This document shows positions 39,846 through 48,607 of a stretch of 64,000 nt of DNA, in pieces. This stretch comes from Williamsia deligens (GTDB taxonomy: Bacteria; Actinomycetota; Actinomycetes; Mycobacteriales; Mycobacteriaceae): assembly GCF_024171765.1 (NCBI RefSeq), contig NZ_JAMTCI010000002.1:1-64000 (forward strand), read 5' to 3'. A program made the position numbers and the translations under genes. Position 1 is the stretch's first letter. Each line of letters begins with the position of its first letter. Under the pieces are notes generated by a model. That model was not told the DNA's origin. It searched no databases and worked only from the letters and a program-made list of their open reading frames with translations.

Positions 39846-40787
39846 ATGACCGTGACGCAGTCACCGATGACCGAGACCGACCCGACATCGTCCGGGGCGA
39901 GCCGCGGCGACACAGGGATCGACGAGGTCGCGCGACGACTGATGGACTCCTCGATCCTGGCCTCCCGCAACGCGTTGACCGAGATCGACTGGTCCGCGCC
40001 GCTCGACCCGACGCTGCACGGATGCAGTCCGGAGTGGTCGGCGCTGTACGGGACCGACTACTGGTCGGAGTTGTCCGATGCCGAGCGTGTGGCCGTGACC
40101 CGACACGAGATGGCGTCGGTCATGACCGTCGGCATCTGGTTCGAGATGATGTTGCAGCAGTTGGTCATCCGAGACCAGCACGCCGTCGCGCCCCACTCCC
40201 CCGAGTTCCGGTTCGCGATGACCGAGATCGCCGACGAGTGCCGCCACTCGTTGATGTTCGCGGCGGCCTCCCAGCGCGTGGTGGGACGCTCGTACCACCC
40301 GTCGGCCCGCGTCGCGCGGATGGGACGGGTGTTCATGAACACCGCCCGAGGCGAGGTCGCCTACGCCGGCATCCTCGTCGCCGAGGAGATCCTCGATGTG
40401 CTGCAACGGGGTTCGCTGGGCGACCCGCGGGTGCTCCCGCTGATGCAGACGGTCAACGAGGTGCACGTCCTCGAGGAGTCGCGCCACATGCGGTTCGCCC
40501 GCGAACAGGTCCGCGCCTCGATGGCGGACGCCGGCCCGGTGCGCCGCCGCATCAGTGCGGTCCTCGTCGCCCTGGGTGCGGAGATGATCGTCATCAACCT
40601 CGTCCGTCCCCAGGCCTTCGCCGACGCGGGCCTCGACCGGCGACGGGCCGTCGGCGAGATGATATCCAACGAGCACCGACACGCGATGCTGCGGACCAGC
40701 TGCGTCCACCTCATGCAGTTCCTCGACGAGGTCGGACTCCTCACGCCGTCCGCCGCCCGCATCTACCGTCGGTGCCACCTGCTCTGA
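39846..40787 (+). CDS. AurF-family diiron oxygenase
   Basis: A 313-residue helical non-heme diiron protein of the AurF/CmlI group, whose known members oxidise aryl amines to nitro compounds. Ligand motifs are visible: a first glutamate in GIWFEMMLQQLVI, E-x-x-H in IADECRHSLMFAA, a glutamate in LVAEEILDVLQ, and E-E-S-R-H in HVLEESRHMRFA, with a further H-R-H at SNEHRHAML. GGGAG lies 6 bases before the ATG. No biosynthetic cluster surrounds it; it is followed by the acyl-CoA ligase. Many actinobacterial homologues are uncharacterised, so N-oxygenation is only an inference. Confidence 0.87.
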   Translation: MTVTQSPMTETDPTSSGASRGDTGIDEVARRLMDSSILASRNALTEIDWSAPLDPTLHGCSPEWSALYGTDYWSELSDAERVAVTRHEMASVMTVGIWFEMMLQQLVIRDQHAVAPHSPEFRFAMTEIADECRHSLMFAAASQRVVGRSYHPSARVARMGRVFMNTARGEVAYAGILVAEEILDVLQRGSLGDPRVLPLMQTVNEVHVLEESRHMRFAREQVRASMADAGPVRRRISAVLVALGAEMIVINLVRPQAFADAGLDRRRAVGEMISNEHRHAMLRTSCVHLMQFLDEVGLLTPSAARIYRRCHLL

Positions 40788-40851
40788 CGAGCCCGACGGG
40801 GGACGTCCGCAACCGGCCCGGCCGCGGTGTACGTCGGTCTACGCTCGCGGC

Positions 40852-42405
40852 ATGGCCGGCCTCGACACCCCACTGACACCGCTGCGATTCCTCGAACGCG
40901 CCGCCGAGGTGCACCCCGACTCCGAGGCGGTGGTCGATGGTGACCGCCGGATCACGAACCGCGAGTTCGCGCACGCAGCGGAGGAATTCGCCTCGGCGCT
41001 GCTTGCCTCAGGGGTGGCGCCGGGTGAGCGGGTGGCGTTCCTCGCGACCAACCGTCTCGAACTCCTGGTGGCGCATTTCGGTGTCCCGCTCGCCGGTGCG
41101 GTGCTCGTGGCGGTCAACACCCGACTGTCGCCCGACGAGGTCAGCTACATCTGCGAGCACTCGGCGTCGCGGATGCTCTTCGGTGACACCGATCTGCTCG
41201 CGGCGCTGGGCGACGTCGATCTCCCGGTGCGCGAGGTCGTCGACCTCGACACCGACCTCGACGGTTTCCTCGCTCGTGGCACCGGCGAGGCGTTGCCATG
41301 GGAGGTGGCCGACGAGACCGCCACGATCACGGTCAACTACACCTCCGGCACCACCGGGCGCCCCAAGGGCGTCATGTACACCCATCGCGGTGCGTACCTG
41401 AACGCACTCGGCGAGGTGTACCACCAGGGGTTCACCCATGACAGCCGCTACCTGTGGACGCTGCCCATGTTCCACTGCAACGGGTGGTGCACCACGTGGG
41501 CGGTCACCGCGGCGGCGGGTGTCCATGTGTGTCTGCGGGCGGTGCGGGGCGCGGACATGTGGGACCTCATCGACCGCGAGCGGATCGATCACATGTGTGG
41601 GGCGCCCACGGTGCTCACGACGCTCGCCGGTGCGTCGCAGGCCCATGATCTCGACAGTCCCCTGACGGTGGTCACCGCCGGTGCACCGCCGAGTCCGACC
41701 ACCGTCGGACAGATCCGTGGACTCGGCGCGACGCTGGTCCACGTGTACGGGCTCACCGAGACCTACGGTCCCTATTCGATCTGCGAACCCCGCGACGACT
41801 GGCACGCGCTCGACTCCGATGCGCTCAACGTCCAGATGGCGCGGCAGGGTGCCGGCATGCTCACGGCGGACAGGCTCCGGGTCGTCCAGCGGGAGCCCGC
41901 CGCCGACGGCTCTCTCGTCGACGTGGCACCCGACGGCGCCGAGATGGGCGAGATCGTCATGCGCGGCAACGGCGTCATGAAGGGCTACCTCGACGACCCC
42001 GAGGCGACAGCCGAGGCGTTCGCCGGCGGTTGGTTCCACTCCGGCGACCTCGGGGTGATGCACCCCGACGGCTATGTGCAGCTGCTCGACAGGGCCAAGG
42101 ACATCGTCATCTCCGGTGGGGAGAACATCTCGACCATCGAGGTCGAGCAGGCGCTGGCGGCACATCCCGCGGTCGCCGACGTCGTGGTGATCGGTGTCGC
42201 CGACGACAAGTGGGGCGAGCGGCCCAAGGCGTTCGTCGTGCTCGCCGAGGGGCAGTCGGTGGACGCGGACACGCTGACCGCCCACGTCCGAGGACGTCTC
42301 GCCGCGTTCAAGGCGCCCCGCGACATCGTGTTCATCGACGCACTCCCCCGCACCTCGACCGGCAAGGTGCGCAAGAACGCCCTCCGCGACGCCGAACGAT
42401 CCTGA
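40852..42405 (+). CDS. Acyl-CoA synthetase (FadD-like AMP-forming ligase)
   Basis: A 517-residue adenylate-forming enzyme that joins a carboxylic acid to CoA through an acyl-AMP. Motifs: phosphate loop NYTSGTTGRPKG (162-173), substrate/AMP segment VYGLTETYGPYSI, the hinge LLDRAKDIVISGGENIS, and the catalytic lysine K505 in STGKVRKNAL. Sequence around the motifs resembles the methylmercaptopropionate-/medium-chain acyl-CoA ligase group. It lies 64 bases after the AurF-type gene on the same strand and may be cotranscribed. Confidence 0.92.
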   Translation: MAGLDTPLTPLRFLERAAEVHPDSEAVVDGDRRITNREFAHAAEEFASALLASGVAPGERVAFLATNRLELLVAHFGVPLAGAVLVAVNTRLSPDEVSYICEHSASRMLFGDTDLLAALGDVDLPVREVVDLDTDLDGFLARGTGEALPWEVADETATITVNYTSGTTGRPKGVMYTHRGAYLNALGEVYHQGFTHDSRYLWTLPMFHCNGWCTTWAVTAAAGVHVCLRAVRGADMWDLIDRERIDHMCGAPTVLTTLAGASQAHDLDSPLTVVTAGAPPSPTTVGQIRGLGATLVHVYGLTETYGPYSICEPRDDWHALDSDALNVQMARQGAGMLTADRLRVVQREPAADGSLVDVAPDGAEMGEIVMRGNGVMKGYLDDPEATAEAFAGGWFHSGDLGVMHPDGYVQLLDRAKDIVISGGENISTIEVEQALAAHPAVADVVVIGVADDKWGERPKAFVVLAEGQSVDADTLTAHVRGRLAAFKAPRDIVFIDALPRTSTGKVRKNALRDAERS

Positions 42406-42447
42406 CGCGGAGACCGGAGCGGTCGACGCGGCGGTCGCCGCCGCGTG

Positions 42448-43146
42448 TCACTCGTCGTCGGTCTCGTGGGCGCTGAGGAGGATGTGGTCGAAGGCCGACC
42501 GATCCGCATCGGTCAGGCTGACCGCGGAGGGGACCTCGCGGACGACCGCGGCGGCCAACGCCCGCACCTTGGTGTTGGTGTGCTGGGACCGCCAGGCGAG
42601 CACGTCGTAGGCGTGCTGGTCACCGAAGCTGTAGGCGAGCATCATCATCCCCTTCGCCTGCTCGATGACGGATCTGTTCTCGACGAACTCGTTCACCTGG
42701 GTGTCGAGCGACCCCACCGCGTCGTCGAAGACGCCGGACACGTCCACCATCTGACCGGAGGCGCCGACGGCTCGATCCGCGTCGAGGACCCGCTCGGCGA
42801 TCACGAGCAGATGGCGATGGCGGCCGGATGCATCGGTGACGGTGTGCCGGGATGCCAACGGGCTGGGCGACTCTCGGACCAGGTCGAGTGCCGTACGCAC
42901 GTCCGTGCCGGCGAGCGTCGCCGTGGCGCGCTCCAGTGACCCTGCCGCCGAGACGTTCTCGTCGCACCCACCCGTCGCGGCAGACGGGTCAGGGTGGAGC
43001 ATCTCGAGGCACTCCGGACTGAACTCCCACCGGTCGTCGTCGAACGAGAATCGGAAGGCCCCGACGGGATATGGGACCTCTTGCTGCGCACCAGGGGACG
43101 GGCTGGCTGAGTCGGGCAACTGCTGTTCCTTCGCATCACAGAACAC
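42448..43146 (-). CDS. PAS-ANTAR RNA-binding regulator
   Basis: A 232-residue regulator. The N-terminal half is PAS-like (VGAFRFSFDDDRWEFSPECL, then ASGRHRHLLVIAERVLDADR, as in the family's H-x-V-x-G/V-x strands). The C-terminal about 60 residues are an ANTAR domain, with the family helix VIEQAKGMMMLAYSFGDQHA and the later aromatic-alanine pattern in YDVLAWRSQHTNTKV. ANTAR proteins bind paired hairpins in nascent RNA to prevent termination. No histidine-kinase partner is adjacent. The GTG at 43146 is the likeliest start but its upstream context is weak. Confidence 0.85.
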   Translation of the reverse strand: MFCDAKEQQLPDSASPSPGAQQEVPYPVGAFRFSFDDDRWEFSPECLEMLHPDPSAATGGCDENVSAAGSLERATATLAGTDVRTALDLVRESPSPLASRHTVTDASGRHRHLLVIAERVLDADRAVGASGQMVDVSGVFDDAVGSLDTQVNEFVENRSVIEQAKGMMMLAYSFGDQHAYDVLAWRSQHTNTKVRALAAAVVREVPSAVSLTDADRSAFDHILLSAHETDDE

Positions 43147-43266
43147 ACTCCGGCGCCGAACCTCTATACCGCCGGGGCACACCTTACCCACCGCCTCTGC
43201 CGGGTTCGTCGCACCCGGACCAGCGCGGCGGGTCCGGCCCCGCCACGCGGGACTACCGTCGCGGAC

Positions 43267-44010
43267 ATGGAACTCATCAGCGTCACGGCGGGCGACGGTC
43301 CCGCGGAAGCCCACGTCGCACGACCGTCCTCGGGTTCGGGCCCGGGCGTCCTGCACTTCATCGACGCCATCGGTGTCCGCCCACAGATCGCGTCGATGGC
43401 CGAGCGCATCGCCTCCTGGGGATACGTCGTGCTGAGCCCGAACGTCCTCTACCGCAACGGCTCGGTCGAGGATGTGCGCCCGCACGTGGATCTGCGCGCC
43501 GAGGGCGCGCGCGATGCCTTCTTCGCCCAGGCCATGCCCCGGGTCCGCGGGCTGTTCGCGCAGGACCTCTCGACGGATCTCGACGCGTACCGCGACGCGC
43601 TGCGCGGGCTCGACGGTGTGAGCGATGGCCCGATCGGTGCCGTCGGGTACTGCATGGGTGCGCGTCTGGCCACGCTCTTCGCCTGCCGGCACCCCCAGGA
43701 CGTGGCCGCCGCGGCCGGCTTCCACGGCGGTGGGCTGGCCACCGACGACCCCGGGAGCCCACATCGGCAGCTGTCGACAGCGCGGGCCGAGTTCGTCTAC
43801 GGCCACGCGGACAACGACGGGTCGATGCCGCCCGAGGCCGTCGCCACGCTCGGTGAGGCACTCGCGTCCGCGGGGTTGACCGCCTCGAACGAGATCTACC
43901 CCGACGCGCCGCATGGGTACACGATGGCCGACACGTCGATGTACCAGGAGGCGGGCGCCGAGCGGGCGTTCTCCGAGCTGGAGGCGCTGTTCGCACGCAC
44001 GCTGCGCTGA
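43267..44010 (+). CDS. Dienelactone hydrolase family protein
   Basis: A 247-residue alpha/beta hydrolase with the dienelactone-hydrolase triad: cysteine nucleophile C129 in GAVGYCMGARLA, aspartate D182 in YGHADNDGSMPP, and H216 in DAPHGYTMADT. A catalytic-like glutamate position near residue 36 is replaced by aspartate/isoleucine sequence (HFIDAIGVRP). The family opens lactones in aromatic ring catabolism, though many members have other ester substrates. It is divergent from the PAS-ANTAR gene and precedes the KstR-box unit. Confidence 0.88.
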   Translation: MELISVTAGDGPAEAHVARPSSGSGPGVLHFIDAIGVRPQIASMAERIASWGYVVLSPNVLYRNGSVEDVRPHVDLRAEGARDAFFAQAMPRVRGLFAQDLSTDLDAYRDALRGLDGVSDGPIGAVGYCMGARLATLFACRHPQDVAAAAGFHGGGLATDDPGSPHRQLSTARAEFVYGHADNDGSMPPEAVATLGEALASAGLTASNEIYPDAPHGYTMADTSMYQEAGAERAFSELEALFARTLR

Positions 44011-44050
44011 TCGCGGAGCACTTCCCCCGCACGCCCGCCGTGCCCTAAAC

Positions 44051-44064
44051 TAGAACACGTTCTA
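44051..44064. promoter_or_regulatory. KstR-type operator TAGAACACGTTCTA
   Basis: The perfect 14-base palindrome TAGAACACGTTCTA fits the published KstR consensus T-N2-AAC-N2-GTT-N2-A exactly. KstR is the TetR repressor of sterol and lipid catabolism in mycolate actinobacteria, released by a CoA-thioester of a sterol intermediate. The site lies 25 bases upstream of the nitronate-monooxygenase-like gene. Confidence 0.78.
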
Positions 44065-44088
44065 AGTTTCGGGCCCGAGAGGACGATC

Positions 44089-45225
44089 GTGCACACACCG
44101 CTCTGCGACACCCTGGGGATCGAGTACCCCATCTTCGCGTTCACCCACTGCCGCGACGTCGTCGTCGCGGTGAGCAAGGCGGGAGGCTTCGGGGTTCTCG
44201 GCGCCGTCGGCTACACGCCGGAGGAACTCGAGGTGGAGCTGGCGTGGATCGACGACCACATCGGCGACCGTCCCTACGGCGTGGACATCGTGATCCCCAG
44301 CAAGTACGAGGGCATGGACTCCGACCTGTCCGGTGACGAGCTCGCCGAGATGCTGCGATCGATGGTGCCGTCCGAGACGCTGGAGTTCGGTCGCAAGCTC
44401 CTCACCGATCACGGCGTCCCGCTCGCCGAGGACGACGACAACAGCCTGCAGCTCCTCGGCTGGACAGAGGCGACGGCCACGCCGCAGGTCGAGATCGCAC
44501 TGCAGCACGAGAAGGTCCGGCTGATCGCCAACGCCCTGGGCACACCGCCGGTCGAGATGATCGAACGGATCCAGGGCACGGGGCGGAAGGTCGCCGCGCT
44601 GTGCGGCTCGCCCTACCAGGCGCGCAAGCACGCTGACGCCGGCGTCGACATCATCATCGCCCAGGGCGGTGAGGGCGGCGGTCACTGCGGCGAGGTCGGC
44701 TCGATCGTGCTGTGGCCGCAGGTCGTCAAGGAGGTCGCGCCGATCCCGGTCCTCGCGGCAGGCGGCATCGGCAGCGGTCAGCAGATCGCCGCGGCGCTCG
44801 CGCTCGGGACCCAGGGTGCCTGGTCGGGATCGCAGTGGCTGATCGTCGAGGAATCGGCCAACACCGCGAAGCAGCACGAGGCGTACATCAGCGCCACGAG
44901 CCGGGACACGGTGCGCAGCCGATCGTTCACGGGCAAGCCGTGTCGCATGCTCCGCAACGACTGGACCGACGCGTGGGAGAAGCCCGAGAACCCCGACCCG
45001 CTGGGGATGCCGCTGCAGTACATGGTGTCCGGCATGGCCGTGGCCGCCACCCACAAGTACCCCGACCAGACGGTGGACGTGGCGTTCAACCCGGTCGGGC
45101 AGGTCGTCGGACAGTTCCGCAAGGTCGAGAAGACCTCCGCCGTCATCGAGCGCTGGGTGCAGGAGTATCTCGAGGCGACGGGCACCCTCGACGACCTGAA
45201 CGCCGCCGCGGCCGCCGCGGTCTGA
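44089..45225 (+). CDS. Nitronate monooxygenase/enoyl-reductase-like FMN enzyme
   Basis: A 378-residue TIM-barrel flavoenzyme of the 2-nitropropane dioxygenase (nitronate monooxygenase) family. Signature elements are LCDTLGIEYPIFAF at the start, KAGGFGVLGA, the FMN-phosphate loop IIAQGGEGGGHCGEVGS (A-Q-G-x-E-x-G-G-H), and PVLAAGGIGSGQQIAAALALG. Some actinobacterial members work on steroid-ring CoA thioesters instead of nitronates. A KstR-type operator lies directly upstream, so a sterol or lipid catabolic role is likely. GAGAGG lies 7 bases before the GTG start. Confidence 0.88.
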   Translation: MHTPLCDTLGIEYPIFAFTHCRDVVVAVSKAGGFGVLGAVGYTPEELEVELAWIDDHIGDRPYGVDIVIPSKYEGMDSDLSGDELAEMLRSMVPSETLEFGRKLLTDHGVPLAEDDDNSLQLLGWTEATATPQVEIALQHEKVRLIANALGTPPVEMIERIQGTGRKVAALCGSPYQARKHADAGVDIIIAQGGEGGGHCGEVGSIVLWPQVVKEVAPIPVLAAGGIGSGQQIAAALALGTQGAWSGSQWLIVEESANTAKQHEAYISATSRDTVRSRSFTGKPCRMLRNDWTDAWEKPENPDPLGMPLQYMVSGMAVAATHKYPDQTVDVAFNPVGQVVGQFRKVEKTSAVIERWVQEYLEATGTLDDLNAAAAAAV

Positions 45226-45301
45226 GCCCCCGGGGGTCGCGATCCCGAACGTCGCCTCGACTACGGTGGGTGCCCCACATCGTCGGATGAGAGGAGGCGA
45301 C

Positions 45302-45475
45302 ATGACCGTCGACCCTGATGCCATCGATCCCCGCGCCACCGACGCGGTCCCCGCCGACCTGGTCCCGGACAAGCCGGTGCCCGAGGGCGCCGAGGCGGAC
45401 GTCATCGAACAGAACCAGGTCGTCGAGATCGACGACGAGGACTACCCGCACGCGTCCGAGGCGGACGAGGACTGA
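45302..45475 (+). CDS. 57-residue acidic peptide
   Basis: ATG (45302) with AGGAGG 5 bases upstream encodes 57 residues: MTVDPDAIDPRATDAVPADL, then EGAEADVIEQNQVVEIDDED, ending ASEADED. It is very acidic, without a hydrophobic segment or cysteine. The E-A-D-V-I-E-Q-x-Q-x-V core looks like a conserved element of small actinobacterial proteins of unknown function. It stands alone, 76 bases after the flavoenzyme gene and possibly on its transcript. Confidence 0.7.
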   Translation: MTVDPDAIDPRATDAVPADLVPDKPVPEGAEADVIEQNQVVEIDDEDYPHASEADED

Positions 45476-45583
45476 CTCCTGCGTGGCCTGCGTCCTCGGC
45501 GCGGTGTCCACCCGCCTCAACACCTGTAGATTCGGTGATCGACGGCGGGGGGCGGCGCGGGCCTCGCCCCGGGGGAGGCCATC

Positions 45584-46591
45584 GTGCGGGTTCGACGGAT
45601 CGAGGACGGTGGTCGATCGGCGGTCGCGGTCGCACACGAGTCCGGCGCATGGGTCGACCTCGACTCTGCCGCGGCGATGTTCGGACACGACCGCCGAGGG
45701 CCCCTGACCCGGGACGTCCTGTCGTTCCTCGGTGCGCGCGAACGCGGCCGTGAGCTCGCCGCCGATCTCGCCGACCGCGCCGTGGCCGAGGGTGTCGCGC
45801 TCGTGGAGCCCGGGCACCGACTGTCGTTCGACGCCCGGTCGTTGCGGTGCTTCATGGGCTGGGAACAGCACTGGACCCAGGCCGCGCACAGCCTGGTCCG
45901 TCGTAATCTCCCCGCGGCGATGCCGTTCATCCGCGGTGTCGAGGTGGTGACGCGCAGGACGTTCCCCGCACTCCGTCCCGGGGCGGCCTACGACGACCAT
46001 CCCGTGTACTACACCGGCAACCACCGCACGATCCGCGCACACGGTCAGCCGCTCCCCTGGCCCGACTACACCGACCTGTTGGACTACGAACTCGAGTTCG
46101 GTGTCGTCGTGGACCGTCCCCTACGCGACGCCACGGAGTCGGAGGCGACGTCGGCGATCGCCGGGTTCGTGGTGTTCAACGACGTGAGCGCTCGGGACAC
46201 GCAGTGGGACGAACAGCGGCGCAGCCCGTTCGGGCCGGTGGTGAAGACGAAGACGTTCGCCAGCTCGATGGGGTCGGAGATCGTCACGCCCGACGTGGTT
46301 CTCCCTGTGATCGACGCGCTTGAGGGGAGGGTCGAGGTCAACGGGCAGACATGGGCCACGACCAGCACGGCGGGTCTGCGGTACGGACCCGGCGAGTGCA
46401 TCGCCTACGCGAGCCGAGGTGAGGACATCGGCGTCGGCGAGTTGTTCACCTCCGGCACGCTGCCGTCCGGTTCCGGGTTGGAGATCGACCGGTGGATCGG
46501 TGCCGGCGACGAGGTGACCTTGACCCTCGAGCGGATCGGATCGGTGTCGAACCCGGTGGGTCACAAAGGCGCTGCGGCCGGGCCCGCCTGA
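45584..46591 (+). CDS. Fumarylacetoacetate hydrolase family protein
   Basis: A 335-residue FAH-fold hydrolase. The metal-binding acidic residues lie in DYELEFGVVVDRPL (E-x-E at about residues 175-177) and in FVVFNDVSARDTQW (D at about 200). The lysine in FGPVVKTKTFASSMGSEIV corresponds to the family's K-x-x-D/S region. Typical reactions cleave C-C bonds or decarboxylate beta-keto acids in aromatic or sugar catabolism. GGGGGAGG lies 5 bases before the GTG start. Its end overlaps the convergent DUF5519-like gene by 31 bases. Confidence 0.87.
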   Translation: MRVRRIEDGGRSAVAVAHESGAWVDLDSAAAMFGHDRRGPLTRDVLSFLGARERGRELAADLADRAVAEGVALVEPGHRLSFDARSLRCFMGWEQHWTQAAHSLVRRNLPAAMPFIRGVEVVTRRTFPALRPGAAYDDHPVYYTGNHRTIRAHGQPLPWPDYTDLLDYELEFGVVVDRPLRDATESEATSAIAGFVVFNDVSARDTQWDEQRRSPFGPVVKTKTFASSMGSEIVTPDVVLPVIDALEGRVEVNGQTWATTSTAGLRYGPGECIAYASRGEDIGVGELFTSGTLPSGSGLEIDRWIGAGDEVTLTLERIGSVSNPVGHKGAAAGPA

Positions 46592-47187
46592 GCGACGCAT
46601 CGGCGCACGATCGTCAGGACGGTGTCCGTCTGTGACTCGTCGACCGGCGCGTACAGGAACAGGTAGCTGTCGGGCAGACCCAGCGGCCGGCGGCCGGCCA
46701 GTGGATGGCGTTCGCCCCATCCGTGGTCGATGATCGTCGCCACGTCCGCGGGTGCGGCGACGACGTGGAGTGACCCCTGTCCGGCGTGTACGTGGGCCAC
46801 CTCCCCGCCGGTGGCACGAACCCAGGACGCGCCCGGGTCATCGGCGAACACGGCGTCCCCGTGGCGTTCGAGGCGGCTGGTCGCCACATGACACCCCGGC
46901 TGCTCTCCCACAGCGGCGACGCGGGCGAGCAGATCGCTCACCAGCGAAGTGTCGGGGATGCCGTCGAGTTGTCGGTGCGGGATCACGAACGGCGCCATGG
47001 CCGGTCGTGATCCCCCGCGTCGCGGCAGGGCCAGCGCGTCCGGCCCGCGGTGGTCGGTGTCCCCGGACGTGGACAGGGTGTCGCGGCGGACGGTCCCGAG
47101 CGCGCGGGCGATGCCCCACCCGAGGGGATTGGCGGGAAGGCCACCCGGTCCCACGGCACGCCACGCCCGGTAGTCGGCGATCACCAT
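46561..47187 (-). CDS. DUF5519/luciferase-domain-like protein
   Basis: A 208-residue protein. The C-terminal half matches the DUF5519 (phospholipase/luciferase-like) domain: HVHAGQGSLHVVAAPADVAT, GWGERHPLAGRRPLGLPDS, then SYLFLYAPVDESQTDTV. The N-terminal half (DYRAWRAVGPGGLPANPLGW) is also typical of actinobacterial members. The biochemical function is unknown. It is divergent from the P450 gene by 99 bases. Confidence 0.75.
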   Translation of the reverse strand: MVIADYRAWRAVGPGGLPANPLGWGIARALGTVRRDTLSTSGDTDHRGPDALALPRRGGSRPAMAPFVIPHRQLDGIPDTSLVSDLLARVAAVGEQPGCHVATSRLERHGDAVFADDPGASWVRATGGEVAHVHAGQGSLHVVAAPADVATIIDHGWGERHPLAGRRPLGLPDSYLFLYAPVDESQTDTVLTIVRRCVAQAGPAAAPL

Positions 47188-47286
47188 CCTGTGCCTCTCG
47201 CGGTCGTCGTCGTATCAACGGCTGTTGTGCCACTGGTGTCTACGGCATCATGGCATCCGAGGACCGACGAGCGGAACGAGACGACG

Positions 47287-48591
47287 ATGCGACTGATCCT
47301 GCGGTGGTTCGTGATGCACGGCTTCCTGCGGCTGGTGGCCGGTCGTGCCGCCGCCGCGGGAGATCTGCAGGCGCGGCTCATCGGCGACCCCGACGTCCGC
47401 GAGGACCCGACAGGTCTCTACGCGGAGATCCGTGCGCGGGGTCCGGTGGCGACGGGTCGGCTTGCGGCGATCACCGTCGATCACGGTGTCGTGCACGAGG
47501 TCCTGCGCTCCGACGACTTCCGCACCATCATCCTGGGCTCGCGACTCCCCGGACCGCTCGGGTTCATCGAGCGGCACACACGATCCACCGCCCTGCACCC
47601 GTTGCGACCGCCGTCGCTGCTGGCGACCGAACCGCCCCAGCACACCAGCTACCGCAAGATGGTGTCGTCGGTGTTCACCGCGCGGGCCGTCGCGGCCATG
47701 CGGGAGAACGTGGAGGACACGGCCGCTCGACTGCTCGACGATCTCGACGGCAGGGCCGGGACGGTCGACATCGTCGCGGAGTACTGCGCGAAGCTGCCGG
47801 TCACGGTCATCGGCGACATCCTCGGGGTGCCCGAGGCGGAGCGCGACCAGGTGCTGCACTTCGGCGAACTCGCCGCACCCAGTCTCGACCTCGGCCTCCC
47901 CTGGGGTCAGTTTCGTCGTGTCGAGCATGGCATCGAGGGGTTCAACGACTGGCTGGCCGACCATCTGGACGCACTGAGGACGAACCCCGGCGACGACCTG
48001 ATGAGCCAGCTCATCCGCGCCACCGACGACGGCGTGTCGCTCACCGACGAGGAACTGCGCGGCATCGCGGGCCTCGTGCTCGCCGCCGGATTCGAGACCA
48101 CCGTGAACATCCTGGGCAGCGGGATCGACCTGCTGACCCGTCACCCGGATCAACTCGCACTGCTGCAGGAGGACCCGTCGCTGTGGGCGAACGCCGCCGA
48201 CGAGATGCTCCGCCTGCGCTCGCCGGTCCAGATGACCGCGCGCTCCGCGGTCCGCACGACCGAGGTGGGAGGAGTGTCGTTCGACCGCGGCGAGCTCATC
48301 ATCCTGGTGCTGGCGGGTGCGAACCGCGACCCCGCGGTCTTCACCGACCCCGACCGGTTCGACGTGACGCGGTCCAACGCGGCCAAGCACCACTCGTTCT
48401 CGGGCGGCCGGCACTACTGCCTGGGTGCGGCACTCGCCCGCGCCGAGACCGAGGTCGGCCTGCGTGCCCTCTTCGACCGCTACCCCGACCTCCGCGAGGC
48501 CGGGACGCCGGTCCGGCGCGACACCCGTGTGCTGCAGGGGTATTCGTCGATGCCCGTGATCCTGGGCGATCGCAGCACCGCGCGCGCCTGA
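47287..48591 (+). CDS. Cytochrome P450
   Basis: A 434-residue soluble P450. The heme-cysteine loop is FSGGRHYCLGAALARAE with the thiolate at C378, the I-helix oxygen motif is LVLAAGFETTVN (A-G-x-E-T), and the K-helix E-x-x-R is in ADEMLRLRSPVQM. It needs a ferredoxin and reductase, neither of which is adjacent. Bacterial enzymes of this size hydroxylate fatty acids, terpenes or sterols; the substrate is not readable. The ATG at 47287 is the first protein-like start. It converges on the carboxylic acid reductase gene with a 16-base gap. Confidence 0.93.
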   Translation: MRLILRWFVMHGFLRLVAGRAAAAGDLQARLIGDPDVREDPTGLYAEIRARGPVATGRLAAITVDHGVVHEVLRSDDFRTIILGSRLPGPLGFIERHTRSTALHPLRPPSLLATEPPQHTSYRKMVSSVFTARAVAAMRENVEDTAARLLDDLDGRAGTVDIVAEYCAKLPVTVIGDILGVPEAERDQVLHFGELAAPSLDLGLPWGQFRRVEHGIEGFNDWLADHLDALRTNPGDDLMSQLIRATDDGVSLTDEELRGIAGLVLAAGFETTVNILGSGIDLLTRHPDQLALLQEDPSLWANAADEMLRLRSPVQMTARSAVRTTEVGGVSFDRGELIILVLAGANRDPAVFTDPDRFDVTRSNAAKHHSFSGGRHYCLGAALARAETEVGLRALFDRYPDLREAGTPVRRDTRVLQGYSSMPVILGDRSTARA

Positions 48592-48607
48592 ACCGGCGTC
48601 GAGACGA

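Noticed and set aside
44089-45225. Naming the KstR-box flavoenzyme ipdC
   Set aside because: The family and the operator fit a sterol role, but IpdC belongs to the KstR2-type regulon and the sequence alone does not separate it from other nitronate-monooxygenase-family members.
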